Origin: Comamonadaceae bacterium
Lineage (GTDB): Bacteria > Pseudomonadota > Gammaproteobacteria > Burkholderiales > Burkholderiaceae_C
DNA length: 64,000 bases
NCBI GenBank assembly: GCA_947375135.1
Contig: CANCER010000002.1
Span: 149,029 to 213,028, forward strand
Direction of reading: 5' to 3'
The position numbers were made by a program, and so were the translations under genes. Each line of letters starts with the position of its first letter. Within the stretch, counting starts at the first letter, position 1. Shown piece by piece: positions 1 through 9,728 of this stretch. The notes beneath the pieces were generated by a model. It ran no database searches. It was not told where the DNA came from and saw only the letters and a list, made by a program, of their open reading frames with translations.

Positions 1-389
1 AGCGGGCACCTGTGCAGCATCTTGCGGCTCTTGCGCCAGGTGGCATCCAGCACCACCAACCGCACTTCAGAGGGATCGGCGAGCTGCGCGGCGTCCAGCG
101 CTGCCGGGGCTGCGTGCCCGGCATAGCCGGTGGGCGGGTACAGCAGCACCGTGTACTTGGGCTCCTGCAGGGCCGCATGCAAGGCTTGGTCATCCAACAC
201 TTCGCCGACCAACAGGCGGCTGTGCGGAAGGCAGCGGTGCAACAAGCCGGCGCTGTTCTTGGCGTGCTGCACCTCCAGCGGGTGCTGCAGGATCAGCACC
301 TCCGTGGGCTGCACGACCGGCGTCACCCAGCGGCAAATACAGGTGCTTTGCGGACGCGCGCACCGGAGGCAGAGGAGGCGTTTATTCAC
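1..389 (-). CDS. DTW-domain protein (tRNA-uridine aminocarboxypropyltransferase-like), 3' end cut by window edge
   Basis: Own translation of the minus strand from GTG at 389: VNKRLLCLRCARPQSTCICRWVTPVVQPTEVLILQHPLEVQHAKNSAG...; Cys cluster and LILQHPxE are typical of DTW proteins. Not in the supplied ORF track as a complete ORF. Confidence 0.75.
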   Translation of the reverse strand, partial: MNKRLLCLRCARPQSTCICRWVTPVVQPTEVLILQHPLEVQHAKNSAGLLHRCLPHSRLLVGEVLDDQALHAALQEPKYTVLLYPPTGYAGHAAPAALDAAQLADPSEVRLVVLDATWRKSRKMLHRCP

Positions 390-560
390 GCGCGCCGGCC
401 CTGTGGCAAGGCCGATAGAAGGGAGGGCAGGAGTAGCACGGACGGGGTGCAGGCAGGGCACGGGTTGAAAAGGCCAGTGTAGCTGCGGCTCCTGTGCCGC
501 TTTGCAGGGCCCCTGCCGGCAGGTTTCGGGGCAAGCGGGGCCGGCACCGATAATCCCCCC

Positions 561-1988
561 ATGACTGAAACCACCACCTCCGCGCCCATCACCCCCCCGA
601 CAGGCGCCAATGACTTCGCCCACCTGGCTTTGTCGCCCGCCATGCTGGCCAATTTGCAACAGCTGGGCTATACCTCCATGACCCCCATCCAGGCGGCCAG
701 CCTGCCCCTGGCCCTGGAAGGCAAAGACCTGATTGCCCAGGCCCAGACCGGCAGCGGCAAGACGGCCGCCTTCGCCCTGCCCCTGCTCTCCAAGCTGAAC
801 CCGCGCTGGTTTGCCGTGCAGGCCCTGGTGCTGTGCCCCACGCGTGAGCTGGCCGACCAGGTCACCACCGAGATCCGCCGCATTGCGCGCGCCGAGGAAA
901 ACATCAAGGTCGTGACGCTCTGCGGCGGCATTGCGCTGCGCGGCCAGCGCGCCTCGCTGGAGCATGGCGCGCACATTGTGGTGGGCACGCCCGGGCGCAT
1001 CATGGACCACCTGGAGCGCGGCTACCTGACGCTCGAAGGCCTGAACACCCTGGTGCTCGACGAAGCTGACCGCATGCTGGACATGGGCTTCTTCGACGAC
1101 ATCGCCAAGGTCATCCAACAAATGCCCAAAGAGCGCCAGACCCTGCTGTTCTCGGCCACCTATCCCGAGGGCATCGAGAAGCTGTCCAACCAGTTCATGC
1201 GCGCGCCACATCGCATCACCGTGGCGGCACCCAAGGCCGATAGCAAAATCGAGCAGCGCTTCTACCAGGTGGAGCGCATGACGCGCCTCAAAACCGTGGC
1301 CCAGTTGCTGAACCACTTCCGCCCGGTCAGCACCCTGGCCTTTTGCAACACCAAGCAGCAGTGCAAGGACCTGGTCACGCTGCTGCAGGAGCAGGGCTTT
1401 GCCGCCCTGGCCTTGTACGGCGAACTGGAGCAGCGCGAGCGCGACCAGGTGCTGGCGCAGTTTGCCAACCGCAGTTGCTCGGTGCTGGTGGCCACCGACG
1501 TGGCCTCGCGCGGGCTGGACATCAAGGAATTGGAAGCCGTCATCAACGTGGATATCACGCCCGACCCCGAGGTGCATGTGCACCGCGTGGGCCGCACCGG
1601 CCGCGCCGGTGAGTCCGGCCTGGCGCTCAGCCTGGCGACCATGAACGAGATGGGTTCTGTGGGCAAGATCGAGCAATACCAGAACAGCCCATCGGTCTGG
1701 TTCAAGGTGGAAGATCTGGTGCCGTCGAGCAAGGAGCCGCTGCTGCCGCCCATGGCCTGCCTGCAGATTCTGGGCGGACGCAAGGAAAAGATCCGCCCCG
1801 GCGACGTGCTGGGCGCACTCACCAGCGACGAGGGCGGCCCGGCCTACACGCGCGAGCAGATCGGCAAGATCCAGGTCACCGAGTTCTGCACCTTTGTCGC
1901 CGTCTCGCGCGAACTCGCCCAAGCGGCCTGCGCCAAGCTCAACGCCGGCAGCGTCAAGGGCAAGAGCGTGCGCGTGCGCATCCTGTAA
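561..1988 (+). CDS. dbpA: ATP-dependent RNA helicase DbpA
   Basis: DEAD-box motifs (AQTGSGKT, DEAD, SAT, HRVGRTGR) plus C-terminal DbpA-type RNA-binding domain (KIRPGDVLGALTSDEG). Confidence 0.92.
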   Translation: MTETTTSAPITPPTGANDFAHLALSPAMLANLQQLGYTSMTPIQAASLPLALEGKDLIAQAQTGSGKTAAFALPLLSKLNPRWFAVQALVLCPTRELADQVTTEIRRIARAEENIKVVTLCGGIALRGQRASLEHGAHIVVGTPGRIMDHLERGYLTLEGLNTLVLDEADRMLDMGFFDDIAKVIQQMPKERQTLLFSATYPEGIEKLSNQFMRAPHRITVAAPKADSKIEQRFYQVERMTRLKTVAQLLNHFRPVSTLAFCNTKQQCKDLVTLLQEQGFAALALYGELEQRERDQVLAQFANRSCSVLVATDVASRGLDIKELEAVINVDITPDPEVHVHRVGRTGRAGESGLALSLATMNEMGSVGKIEQYQNSPSVWFKVEDLVPSSKEPLLPPMACLQILGGRKEKIRPGDVLGALTSDEGGPAYTREQIGKIQVTEFCTFVAVSRELAQAACAKLNAGSVKGKSVRVRIL

Positions 1989-2139
1989 CGTGGGGGACAA
2001 CAGCGTGCAGGGCAACTGTCGGCACGCTTTGTCTGTGCTGACCGGCTCTGGTCACAGGCGCTGCGGCGGCCGCACAAGCAATGAATCTGCGGCGCCGTTA
2101 GACTGCGGGACCACCCATCCCGGGTGATGGAAAAAACCT

Positions 2140-3003
2140 ATGCGCCCGCTGTACCGCACCTTCTTTGCCCAGGCCGAGTTCGACGCCCAATACAACCCGT
2201 CCATCGCCCTGCCCGACCCGACCGCACCCGGAAAGCACTTTGTCGCCACTGCCGGGCGCGCCCGGGCCGAGTTGCCCTGCACACTGGATGTGCCCTACGG
2301 CCCCACGCGGGAGGAGACGCTGGACATCTTTCCGGCAGCCCAACCCAACGCGCCGGTGTTCGTGTTTATCCACGGCGGCTACTGGCGCGCCCTTTCCAGC
2401 AAAGAATTCAGCGGCGTGGCGCTGGGTCTGCACGCGCAAGGCATCACCACCGTGGTGATCAACTACGCCCTGTGCCCGCGCGTGACGATTGACGAGATCG
2501 TGCGCCAAACCCGCGCCGCCCTGGCCTGGACGCTGCGCAATATCCAAAGCTACGGCGGCGACCCGGCGCGGGTGGCGATTGGCGGCCACTCCGCCGGTGG
2601 CCATCTGACGGCCATGGCCTTGCAGACCGACTGGGCAGAAGACTACGGTCTGCCGCAAGACCCGTTTGTGGCCGCCATTCCCTTCAGCGGCCTGTTTGAT
2701 ATCGAGCCCCTGCGCTACAGCTATCTGCAGCCGCAAATCCAACTCGATGAGGGCATCATCCGCCGCAACTCACCGGCCTTCTCGGTGCGGCCCTGCAAGA
2801 CACCGCTCTGGATTACCTGGGGTGGTGCCGAGACGTCCGAGTTCGCGCGCCAGGCAGAGATGTACCACCAGGCGTGGCAGGCCGCAGGCAACGCGTCCGA
2901 ACTGCGCGCCATGCCGGGGGCCAACCACTTCACCGTGATTGCCGGACTTGAAGATGGCGACAGTGGTGTGTGCCGCTGGCTGGCAGAGAAGCTCAAGGCA
3001 TGA
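2140..3003 (+). CDS. alpha/beta hydrolase (arylformamidase/esterase-like)
   Basis: HGGYW oxyanion motif, GGHSAGG nucleophile elbow. Confidence 0.8.
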   Translation: MRPLYRTFFAQAEFDAQYNPSIALPDPTAPGKHFVATAGRARAELPCTLDVPYGPTREETLDIFPAAQPNAPVFVFIHGGYWRALSSKEFSGVALGLHAQGITTVVINYALCPRVTIDEIVRQTRAALAWTLRNIQSYGGDPARVAIGGHSAGGHLTAMALQTDWAEDYGLPQDPFVAAIPFSGLFDIEPLRYSYLQPQIQLDEGIIRRNSPAFSVRPCKTPLWITWGGAETSEFARQAEMYHQAWQAAGNASELRAMPGANHFTVIAGLEDGDSGVCRWLAEKLKA

Positions 3004-3695
3004 GCAGCCCTGTGCAGTTTGTCTGCCGGCGCGGGTATGTGTTTGCAGGCCTGGTGGCGTGCCTCACACTGCTTTGTGCAAGCGCTTGGTCCGCGAACAC
3101 CCGCACCGAAGGGGACGGTCAAGCCTGTTGTGGCCCCATCAGCCCTGCGGCCCAAGACTTGGCGCGTTTTCTGGATGACTCCGGCGTGGACCATCTGTGG
3201 CTGGCGCACCAGCATGTGAACTGGGAAAGCGGTGAGCCGGACCGCCCGCCGGACTATGCCGGCTCTGGACGGGCCACGCATTGCAGCGCCTACGCTGCAG
3301 CCATGGGCAAGCGCCTGGGCATCTACATGCTGCGCCCACCGGCGCACTCCGCCGCCCTGCTGGCCAGCGCGCAAACCCTGTGGTTCTCCAGCGCGGAAGG
3401 CACGCGCCGGGGATGGGAAGAACTTGCCGGTGCGCAAGCCGCGCAAAGCCGCGCCAATGCAGGCGCTCTGGTGGTCATTTCCTATGCCAGCCCCAATCCG
3501 AGCAGGCCGGGACATATTGCAATCGTGCGCCCATCGCTGAAAACGAAGCAGCAACTGCAAGACGAAGGCCCGCAAATCGCCCAAGCTGGTGCCCTCAACA
3601 GCACGAACGACACCGCGCTGCGTGGCTTTGCACGCCACCCCGGAGCCTGGCCGGATGGCGTGCGGTATTTCGGGCATGTTGTGCCCGGGCGCTGA
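3000..3695 (+). CDS. secreted hypothetical protein, possible NlpC/CHAP-like cysteine hydrolase
   Basis: Start ATG at 3000 overlapping the upstream stop; N-terminal signal-like segment; HCSAY and PGHIAIV motifs. Confidence 0.55.
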   Translation: MSSPVQFVCRRGYVFAGLVACLTLLCASAWSANTRTEGDGQACCGPISPAAQDLARFLDDSGVDHLWLAHQHVNWESGEPDRPPDYAGSGRATHCSAYAAAMGKRLGIYMLRPPAHSAALLASAQTLWFSSAEGTRRGWEELAGAQAAQSRANAGALVVISYASPNPSRPGHIAIVRPSLKTKQQLQDEGPQIAQAGALNSTNDTALRGFARHPGAWPDGVRYFGHVVPGR

Positions 3696-3724
3696 AGCGC
3701 CGCGAGGCCACGGCAAGCTGGCGG

Positions 3725-4459
3725 CTAAAGGCCAGTAGCCGCCAGTTCCGCCGATACCCCGCTCCAGGCGAAGTCAAAGACCTTGGACGCCTGCAGCGTT
3801 TCCTGCTGCGCCTGAAGCAACGCGTGGGAAACACCGGCCAGCACGCTGTCGATGACCGGCACCGCCACGACGGGCTGGAGTGCCGCTGCCATGCCGGCCA
3901 GACCGGCGCCGCCCAGAATCACCGTCTGCACACCCCAGCGGCTTGCTGCCTCGTTGCAGGCCCGCGCCAGCAGCACCTGCGCGGCCAGCGGATCGGCCGC
4001 CAGTTCGGCGCCGGTGGCGGTGACGGTGTGGATGCCGGCCAGTTGCGGGCCAAAGCCCAGGCTGTGGGCCAGTCGCTCCAGCATGGGCTTCCAGCGTTCG
4101 CCACCGGTGACAATGGCAAAGCGGCCTTGCGCTGCCGCCGCGATGAACGAGGCCTCGGCCAGGCCGGTCACCGGCAGTTGGCTGACCTGGCGCAGGGCCA
4201 GGAGGCCGGGGTCGCCAAAGCAGCCGATCAGCACACTGTCAAAGCGCTCCTGCCCCGGCGCAAGGGCTGCCGCCCAGGCGTCCAGCGTAGCGTGGCCGGC
4301 CACGGCGTAGCTGGCCTCACAGGAAATATAGGGCGCACCAAAGCGTGCAGTGCGGGTGTTGATGGACACCTGCGACCCGGCTGCCGCCTGTGCGTGCATT
4401 TGGATCAGCGCGCTGATGGCGGCGGAGGTGTTCGGGTTGATCAGCAGCAGGCGGCGCAT
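3725..4459 (-). CDS. Asp/Glu/hydantoin racemase family protein
   Basis: LLINPNTS start, IGCFGDPGL motif, VILGGAGLAG. Confidence 0.8.
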   Translation of the reverse strand: MRRLLLINPNTSAAISALIQMHAQAAAGSQVSINTRTARFGAPYISCEASYAVAGHATLDAWAAALAPGQERFDSVLIGCFGDPGLLALRQVSQLPVTGLAEASFIAAAAQGRFAIVTGGERWKPMLERLAHSLGFGPQLAGIHTVTATGAELAADPLAAQVLLARACNEAASRWGVQTVILGGAGLAGMAAALQPVVAVPVIDSVLAGVSHALLQAQQETLQASKVFDFAWSGVSAELAATGL

Positions 4460-4462
4460 GGC

Positions 4463-5182
4463 TCAGGCGTCCACAAGGTTCAAGGGTTCGGAACCGAACA
4501 GTTGCAGCAAGTCCGGCACCGCGTCATCGGCCCGGCTGAATTGCAGCTGCGACTCAAGCTGCGCCAAGTGCGCGTCCATCAGGCGCGCGGCTTCTCTGGC
4601 ATCGCGCAGGCGGATGGCGTCCAGCAGGGCGCGGTGTTCCTGGCAGCCGCAGCGGCTGGCGTCGGACTGCGGCTGGACGTCGGCCCGGTAGGTCATCAGG
4701 ATCAGCGAGGTGCGCGATATCAGCTTGCGCAGGATGCGACCCAGGGTTTGGTGCTGCGAGGCGTTGGCAATGTGCAAATGGAAATCGCCGGAGAGGCGGA
4801 TGGCGCGGCGCATGTCACCCGCGTGGCGGGCCTCTTCTTCCTGGGCAATGCATTGCGACAGCACGGCAATGTCTTGGGCGCTGGCCTTGGCAATAAAGCA
4901 GGCAATCAGCGTGGGCTCGACCAGGCGGCGCACCTCAAACACTTCCCGCGCCTCGGCCTCGGTGGGCTGGGCCACGGTGGCGCCGCGGTTGGGCGTGAGG
5001 GTCACGATCTGCTCGTTGGCCAGGCGCACCAGCACCGGGCGTATGCGCGTGCGCGAGACGCCAAAGGCGGTGGCAAGGCGGTCCTCCACGAGCTTGGTGC
5101 CGGGCGGCAGGCGGTGGTCGAGAATGGTCTCGACCATGCGCTCGTAAATGTCGTTCTCGGTCAGCAGCACGGGTTCGCTCAT
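4463..5182 (-). CDS. GntR family (FadR/FCD-type) transcriptional regulator
   Basis: N-terminal winged HTH (PPGTKLVEDRLATAFGVSRTRIRPVLVRLANEQIV) plus FCD-type C-terminal helices. Confidence 0.88.
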   Translation of the reverse strand: MSEPVLLTENDIYERMVETILDHRLPPGTKLVEDRLATAFGVSRTRIRPVLVRLANEQIVTLTPNRGATVAQPTEAEAREVFEVRRLVEPTLIACFIAKASAQDIAVLSQCIAQEEEARHAGDMRRAIRLSGDFHLHIANASQHQTLGRILRKLISRTSLILMTYRADVQPQSDASRCGCQEHRALLDAIRLRDAREAARLMDAHLAQLESQLQFSRADDAVPDLLQLFGSEPLNLVDA

Positions 5183-6063
5183 GGCGCGTGCTGCGCTTTC
5201 TGGCGGCGGGCCAAGAGGCTGGACAGGCCGACTGCGAGGCCCATGACGACGAAGGACACCACCATGGTGACGGTACCCAGCGCGTAGATCGAGGGCGTAG
5301 TCACCGTGGTGGTGAGGCCCTGCAGTTCCAGCGGCAAGGTGTTGACGTCGCCAATGGCCTGCGAGGTGCGCGCAATCTCGTCCCAGCTGAGTGTGAAGCC
5401 GAACATGCCAATGCCAACCACGGACGGCGCAATCAGCGGCAGCACCACATGCCGGAAGCCCTGCCAGGGTGTGGCACCGAGGTCGCGCGCCGCTTCTTCA
5501 TAGGCGGGGTTGAAACGGTTGAAGATGGCAAACATGATGAGCAAGCCAAAGGGCAGCGTCCAGGTCAGGTGGGCACCGAGTGCCGAGGTGTAGATCCCCA
5601 GGGCCGTGCCGTAGTTGTCCAGCGTGTCCTGCAGGCCCCAGGCCTCCAGCAACTTCTTGATGCCGCTGTCGAGCAGGCGGAACTCCAGGCCAATGCCCAG
5701 CGACACGATGATGGACGGCATGATCAGGCTGGCCACCACGATAAAGAACAGAAGGCTGCCGCCGCTGAGCTTCTTGCGAAAGGCCAGGCCGGCCAACACC
5801 GAGAACACCACGGTGAAGGCCATCACCGTCAGACCCAGGCCGAGCGAGCGCCACAGGGCCGAACCGATGTCCACCGAGCCCAGGCCATCGGCCAACTTGT
5901 AAAACCAGTGCAACGACCAGCCGCGCATGGGGAATGTCAGCCCGCCTTCGGGGCCCTGAAAACTCAGCACCACGATGACCAGCATGGGCCCGTAGAGGAA
6001 CAGCACATAAGCGGCGAAGAAGATCGCCAGCAGCCAGAAACCGGGGGCTTTCTTTTGGGTCAT
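5179..6063 (-). CDS. ABC transporter permease, PotC-like
   Basis: Six-TM-type protein with the EAA loop EEAARDLGATPWQGFRHVVLPLIAPS; adjacent to other ABC components. Confidence 0.88.
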   Translation of the reverse strand: MTQKKAPGFWLLAIFFAAYVLFLYGPMLVIVVLSFQGPEGGLTFPMRGWSLHWFYKLADGLGSVDIGSALWRSLGLGLTVMAFTVVFSVLAGLAFRKKLSGGSLLFFIVVASLIMPSIIVSLGIGLEFRLLDSGIKKLLEAWGLQDTLDNYGTALGIYTSALGAHLTWTLPFGLLIMFAIFNRFNPAYEEAARDLGATPWQGFRHVVLPLIAPSVVGIGMFGFTLSWDEIARTSQAIGDVNTLPLELQGLTTTVTTPSIYALGTVTMVVSFVVMGLAVGLSSLLARRQKAQHAP

Positions 6064-6064
6064 G

Positions 6065-6150
6065 GCAATGCCCGCCCGGCCGCCCGTAGGGCATTGCGCG
6101 CCCCCTCGGGGGGAAGCGAGTTACACGAAGTGATGAGCGTGGGGGTCATG
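6065..6150. repeat. intergenic REP-like inverted repeat
   Basis: caatgccc (6066-6073) / gggcattg (6089-6096) inverted repeat followed by gcgccccctcggggggaagcgag...gcgtgggggtc, resembling intergenic repeats I recall from Comamonadaceae. Confidence 0.35.
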
Positions 6151-6151
6151 T

Positions 6152-7072
6152 TCACAATTCTTTCCGGATGTCGACCATGCGGGTCAGCGCCCAGATGATC
6201 ATCAGCACCACCGACAGCAGGATCACCGCATTGGCAGCCGCCAGCGGAAACTGCAGATACGAGGTCTGCACCTGGATGATCTTGCCGACCGAGGCAATCT
6301 GCTGCCCGCCCATCACGCCGATGGTGACGAAGTCGCCCATGACGATGGTGATGACGAAGATGGAGCCGATGATGATACCGGTGCGGCACAGCGGCACGAT
6401 CACATTCCACAGCGTCTGCCAGGCCGTGGCACCGCTGTCGGCAGCGGCTTCGAGCAGGCTGCGGTCTATGCGCATCATGGAGTTGAAGATGGGCACGATC
6501 ATGAAGGTGGAAAACAAATGCACAAAGGCCAGCGTGACCGAGAAGCTGGAAAACAGCAGCCACTCCACCGGCTGGTCCACCGCACCCAGTCGCATCAACG
6601 CGTCATTGACCAGGCCGTTGCGGCCCAGCAGCGGCACCCAGGCAATCATGCGGATCACATTCGAGGTCCAGAACGGAATCGTGCACAGCACGAACAGCAC
6701 CACCTGCACGCCGCTGGAGCGCACATGGAAGGCGAGGAAATAGGAAACGGTAAAGCCCACCAGGAGCGTGAGCAACCAGACCATCACGCTGAACTTCAGC
6801 GTGGACAAATAGGTCTTGAGGGTGACGCACAGGTCGTCACCGGAGAGGCAGCCGTCAAACACGGCGATGTAATTCTTGAACGTGAAGTCTGGCAGCATTT
6901 CGTACTGGTTGTAGTCCCAGAAGCTGACCATCAGCACCAGCGCCAAAGGGATCAAAAAGAACAGCGCAAACACGGTCGTCAAAGGCAGCGCCTGCCACCA
7001 GGCCGCAAGGCTGCGGCCTGGTGCGCGGGCAGACACCGGGTGTGCGTTGGGTACGGGAGAACTCATATGCAA
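6152..7072 (-). CDS. ABC transporter permease, PotB-like
   Basis: Multi-TM protein with EAA-type loop LEAAADSGATAWQTLWNVIVPL. Confidence 0.88.
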   Translation of the reverse strand: MHMSSPVPNAHPVSARAPGRSLAAWWQALPLTTVFALFFLIPLALVLMVSFWDYNQYEMLPDFTFKNYIAVFDGCLSGDDLCVTLKTYLSTLKFSVMVWLLTLLVGFTVSYFLAFHVRSSGVQVVLFVLCTIPFWTSNVIRMIAWVPLLGRNGLVNDALMRLGAVDQPVEWLLFSSFSVTLAFVHLFSTFMIVPIFNSMMRIDRSLLEAAADSGATAWQTLWNVIVPLCRTGIIIGSIFVITIVMGDFVTIGVMGGQQIASVGKIIQVQTSYLQFPLAAANAVILLSVVLMIIWALTRMVDIRKEL

Positions 7073-7097
7073 ATCACTTCGGTGCCTTGTTCAACAT

Positions 7098-8378
7098 TTA
7101 CGCTGCGACGAACTCATTCCACTTCTGGACCATGTAGGCGTTCTCGTCCATCACGGCATTCCAGCAGGCGATGCCGCCCATGCGCGCTTCGTAGCTGCCG
7201 CCGTCGCGCACTTCGCCCTTCTTGGCCAGCAGGTCGCCATGCGGGCTCTTGATGTCTTGCGCTGCGGGTTTGCCTTCCATCCAGTAGGCCCATTCGTAGG
7301 CTTCCATCTTGGACTTGGCGGTATCCAGCACGGCGCTGTAGTAACCCTGGCGGTTCAGGTAGGCACCGGCCCAGCCGTCGAGGAACCAGTTGATGAACTC
7401 ATAGGCACCGTCCAGCTTTTTGCCGGACAGCGTAGCGGGCAGGCCGAAGCCGGAAGCCCAGGCGCGATAGCCTTCTTTGAGCGGCTGGAAGGTGCAGGCA
7501 ATACCCTTGGTGCGCACGGCCGTCACGGCGGGAGACCACATGGACTGGATCACCACTTCGCCGGAGGCCATCAGGTTGACGGACTCGTTGAAGTCTTTCC
7601 ACAGGCTGCGGAACTGGCCTTGTTTTTTGGCTTCAATCAGGGTCTTGATGGTCAGGTCAATTTCCTTCTTGGTCATGTTGCCCTTGTCGGGGTACTTGTA
7701 GATGCCCATGGCTTCCACGACCATGGCAGCGTCCATGATGCCAATGGAAGGGATGTTCAGGATGGCGGCCTTGCCCTTGAATTCGGGGTTCAGCAACTCG
7801 GCCCAGGACGTGATGGGGCGCTTGATCAGGTCGGGGCGGATGCCCAGGGTGTCGGCGTTGTAGACGGTGGGGATCAGCGACATGAACTGCGTCGGCGTGG
7901 CGGAGAACTTCTTGCTGCGCTCGCCTTCCAGGTAGATCACCTTCTTGGGAGCTGTTCCCTGGTCGCCAACCTTCTTGCCGGCCACGGTGCCGGTGGTGAA
8001 CAGGCTGGTGATCTTGTCGGCGTTCTTGATGCGCTTGGTGTCAATGCCCTTGAGGTTGCCGGTGGGCACAATGTTCTTGAGCGAGAAGTACTCGGAGTCG
8101 ATCAGGTCGAAGCTGTTGGGCGCGGTGACGGCGCGCTTGGTGACGTCGTCGGTGGTGACTGCCACGTACTGGATTTCAATGCCGGTGTCGGCCTTGAACT
8201 TGTCGGCGATTTCCTTGTCCTGGTTCACTGCCGTGCCCAGGTAGCGCAGCACGATTTTTTCCTGTGCGTGGACAGCCGGGAACATGCCGGCGGCCAGAAT
8301 GCCGGCCGTGCCCTTGAGCACGGTGCGGCGTTGCAGGGCGAGGGCGTCAAGGGAAGCGTCTTTGATGATGTCTGACAT
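7098..8378 (-). CDS. extracellular solute-binding protein, PotD/spermidine-putrescine family
   Basis: Tat/Sec-like leader RRTVLKGTAGILAAGMFPAVHAQ, PotD-like body, located between permease and ATPase genes. Confidence 0.88.
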   Translation of the reverse strand: MSDIIKDASLDALALQRRTVLKGTAGILAAGMFPAVHAQEKIVLRYLGTAVNQDKEIADKFKADTGIEIQYVAVTTDDVTKRAVTAPNSFDLIDSEYFSLKNIVPTGNLKGIDTKRIKNADKITSLFTTGTVAGKKVGDQGTAPKKVIYLEGERSKKFSATPTQFMSLIPTVYNADTLGIRPDLIKRPITSWAELLNPEFKGKAAILNIPSIGIMDAAMVVEAMGIYKYPDKGNMTKKEIDLTIKTLIEAKKQGQFRSLWKDFNESVNLMASGEVVIQSMWSPAVTAVRTKGIACTFQPLKEGYRAWASGFGLPATLSGKKLDGAYEFINWFLDGWAGAYLNRQGYYSAVLDTAKSKMEAYEWAYWMEGKPAAQDIKSPHGDLLAKKGEVRDGGSYEARMGGIACWNAVMDENAYMVQKWNEFVAA

Positions 8379-8451
8379 GGGAGGAGACTCCTTTGGGGTG
8401 GTGAAACTTCTTGCGAAGGGTGGGGAACGGGATGGGGAACTCGGGTGCTAA

Positions 8452-9489
8452 TCAGGCCTGCAGGGCGTGCGCGGATGCGGGCGTCCAGGCCAGTTGCACC
8501 GCATCGCCCACGGCAAAGGGCGTGGCGGCAAACTGTTGCTCGGACAGCATCACCGAGTACTCGGCGCTGCTGACCACGGCGTGCTTGGCGGCAGGGTTTT
8601 GCAGCCCCAGCAGCACATAGGTGCCTTGGTATTCGACATCGGTCACGATGGCCGCAATGCTGGGCAGGCCGGCAATCTCAGGCGCGTCGGCGCGGGCAAT
8701 GCGGGTCTGGTCGGTGCGCACACCGATCTTGCCGGCGGGCGTTTCAATCACGTTGTGGCCACCCATGAAGCGCGCCACAAATTCGTTCAGCGGCTTGTTG
8801 TAAACATCGTGCGGCGAGCCGCTTTGTTCAATGATGCCGTGGTTCATCACCACCATGGTGTCGGCCAGGGCCATGGCCTCCTCCTGCGAGTGCGTCACAT
8901 GGATAAAGGTCAGGCCCAGCTCCTTCTGCCAGCGGCGCAACTCGGCGCGCATTTGTATGCGCAGAAAAGGGTCGAGGGCCGACAAGGGCTCGTCCAGCAG
9001 CAAGGCCTTGGGTTGCGTGATCAGCGCACGGGCCAGGGCCACGCGCTGCTGCTGGCCTCCCGACAACTCGCCGGGCTTGCGGGCGGCCAGATGGCCCATG
9101 GCCACGCGCTCCAGCAGGTCCTGCGCTTGTTTCTGGCGCTCGCTCTTGCCCACACCTTTCATCTTCAAGCTGAAGGCCACGTTGTCCAGCGCGCTCAGGT
9201 GGGGAAAGAGCGCAAAGCTCTGGAACATCATGGCGGTGCCACGCTCGGCGGCAGGCAGGTCGGTGATGTTGCGGTTTTCCAGCAGCACGTCGCCGCTGGT
9301 CACCGATTCGTGGCCGGCGATCATGCGCAGCGTGGTGCTTTTGCCGCAGCCCGAGGGCCCGAGCAGGCAGCAGTAACTGCCGCTGGCAATGCGCAGGTTG
9401 ATGTTGTCCACTGCCGGCTTGCCCGCGCCGTAGCGCTTGGTCAAACCAACAACTTCAATGGCACTGGTGGGGGTGGCGTCGGCATTCAT
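8452..9489 (-). CDS. ABC transporter ATP-binding protein, PotA-like
   Basis: Walker A GPSGCGKST, signature LSGGQQQRVALARAL, Walker B; start MNADATPTS at 9489. Confidence 0.9.
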   Translation of the reverse strand: MNADATPTSAIEVVGLTKRYGAGKPAVDNINLRIASGSYCCLLGPSGCGKSTTLRMIAGHESVTSGDVLLENRNITDLPAAERGTAMMFQSFALFPHLSALDNVAFSLKMKGVGKSERQKQAQDLLERVAMGHLAARKPGELSGGQQQRVALARALITQPKALLLDEPLSALDPFLRIQMRAELRRWQKELGLTFIHVTHSQEEAMALADTMVVMNHGIIEQSGSPHDVYNKPLNEFVARFMGGHNVIETPAGKIGVRTDQTRIARADAPEIAGLPSIAAIVTDVEYQGTYVLLGLQNPAAKHAVVSSAEYSVMLSEQQFAATPFAVGDAVQLAWTPASAHALQA

Positions 9490-9728
9490 ATGCCAGTGCA
9501 TTACGCAAACGCCGTGCCAACATTTTGTACGCAATCCGCGCACCGACTGTATGCAAAATGCACTGACTTTGTGCAACACGCCTCATGCTGCGGCATAGGC
9601 GCCGTGCAAAACGGTGCATACCCGGCAGCGCACCGGTGTGCAGCGTCTTGGAACAGAATCTGCTTGAAGGCAGTGCGCCGTTTGCACACCCCTGCGGGAT
9701 TGCGGGGCGCCCCCAACCAGGAACCCCC

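Noticed and set aside
3281-5287. 668-aa plus-strand ORF
   Set aside because: Crosses several well-supported genes on the opposite strand and has no recognisable domain; high-GC shadow ORF.
7047-8375. 442-aa plus-strand ORF opposite the binding protein
   Set aside because: Antisense shadow of the PotD-like CDS.
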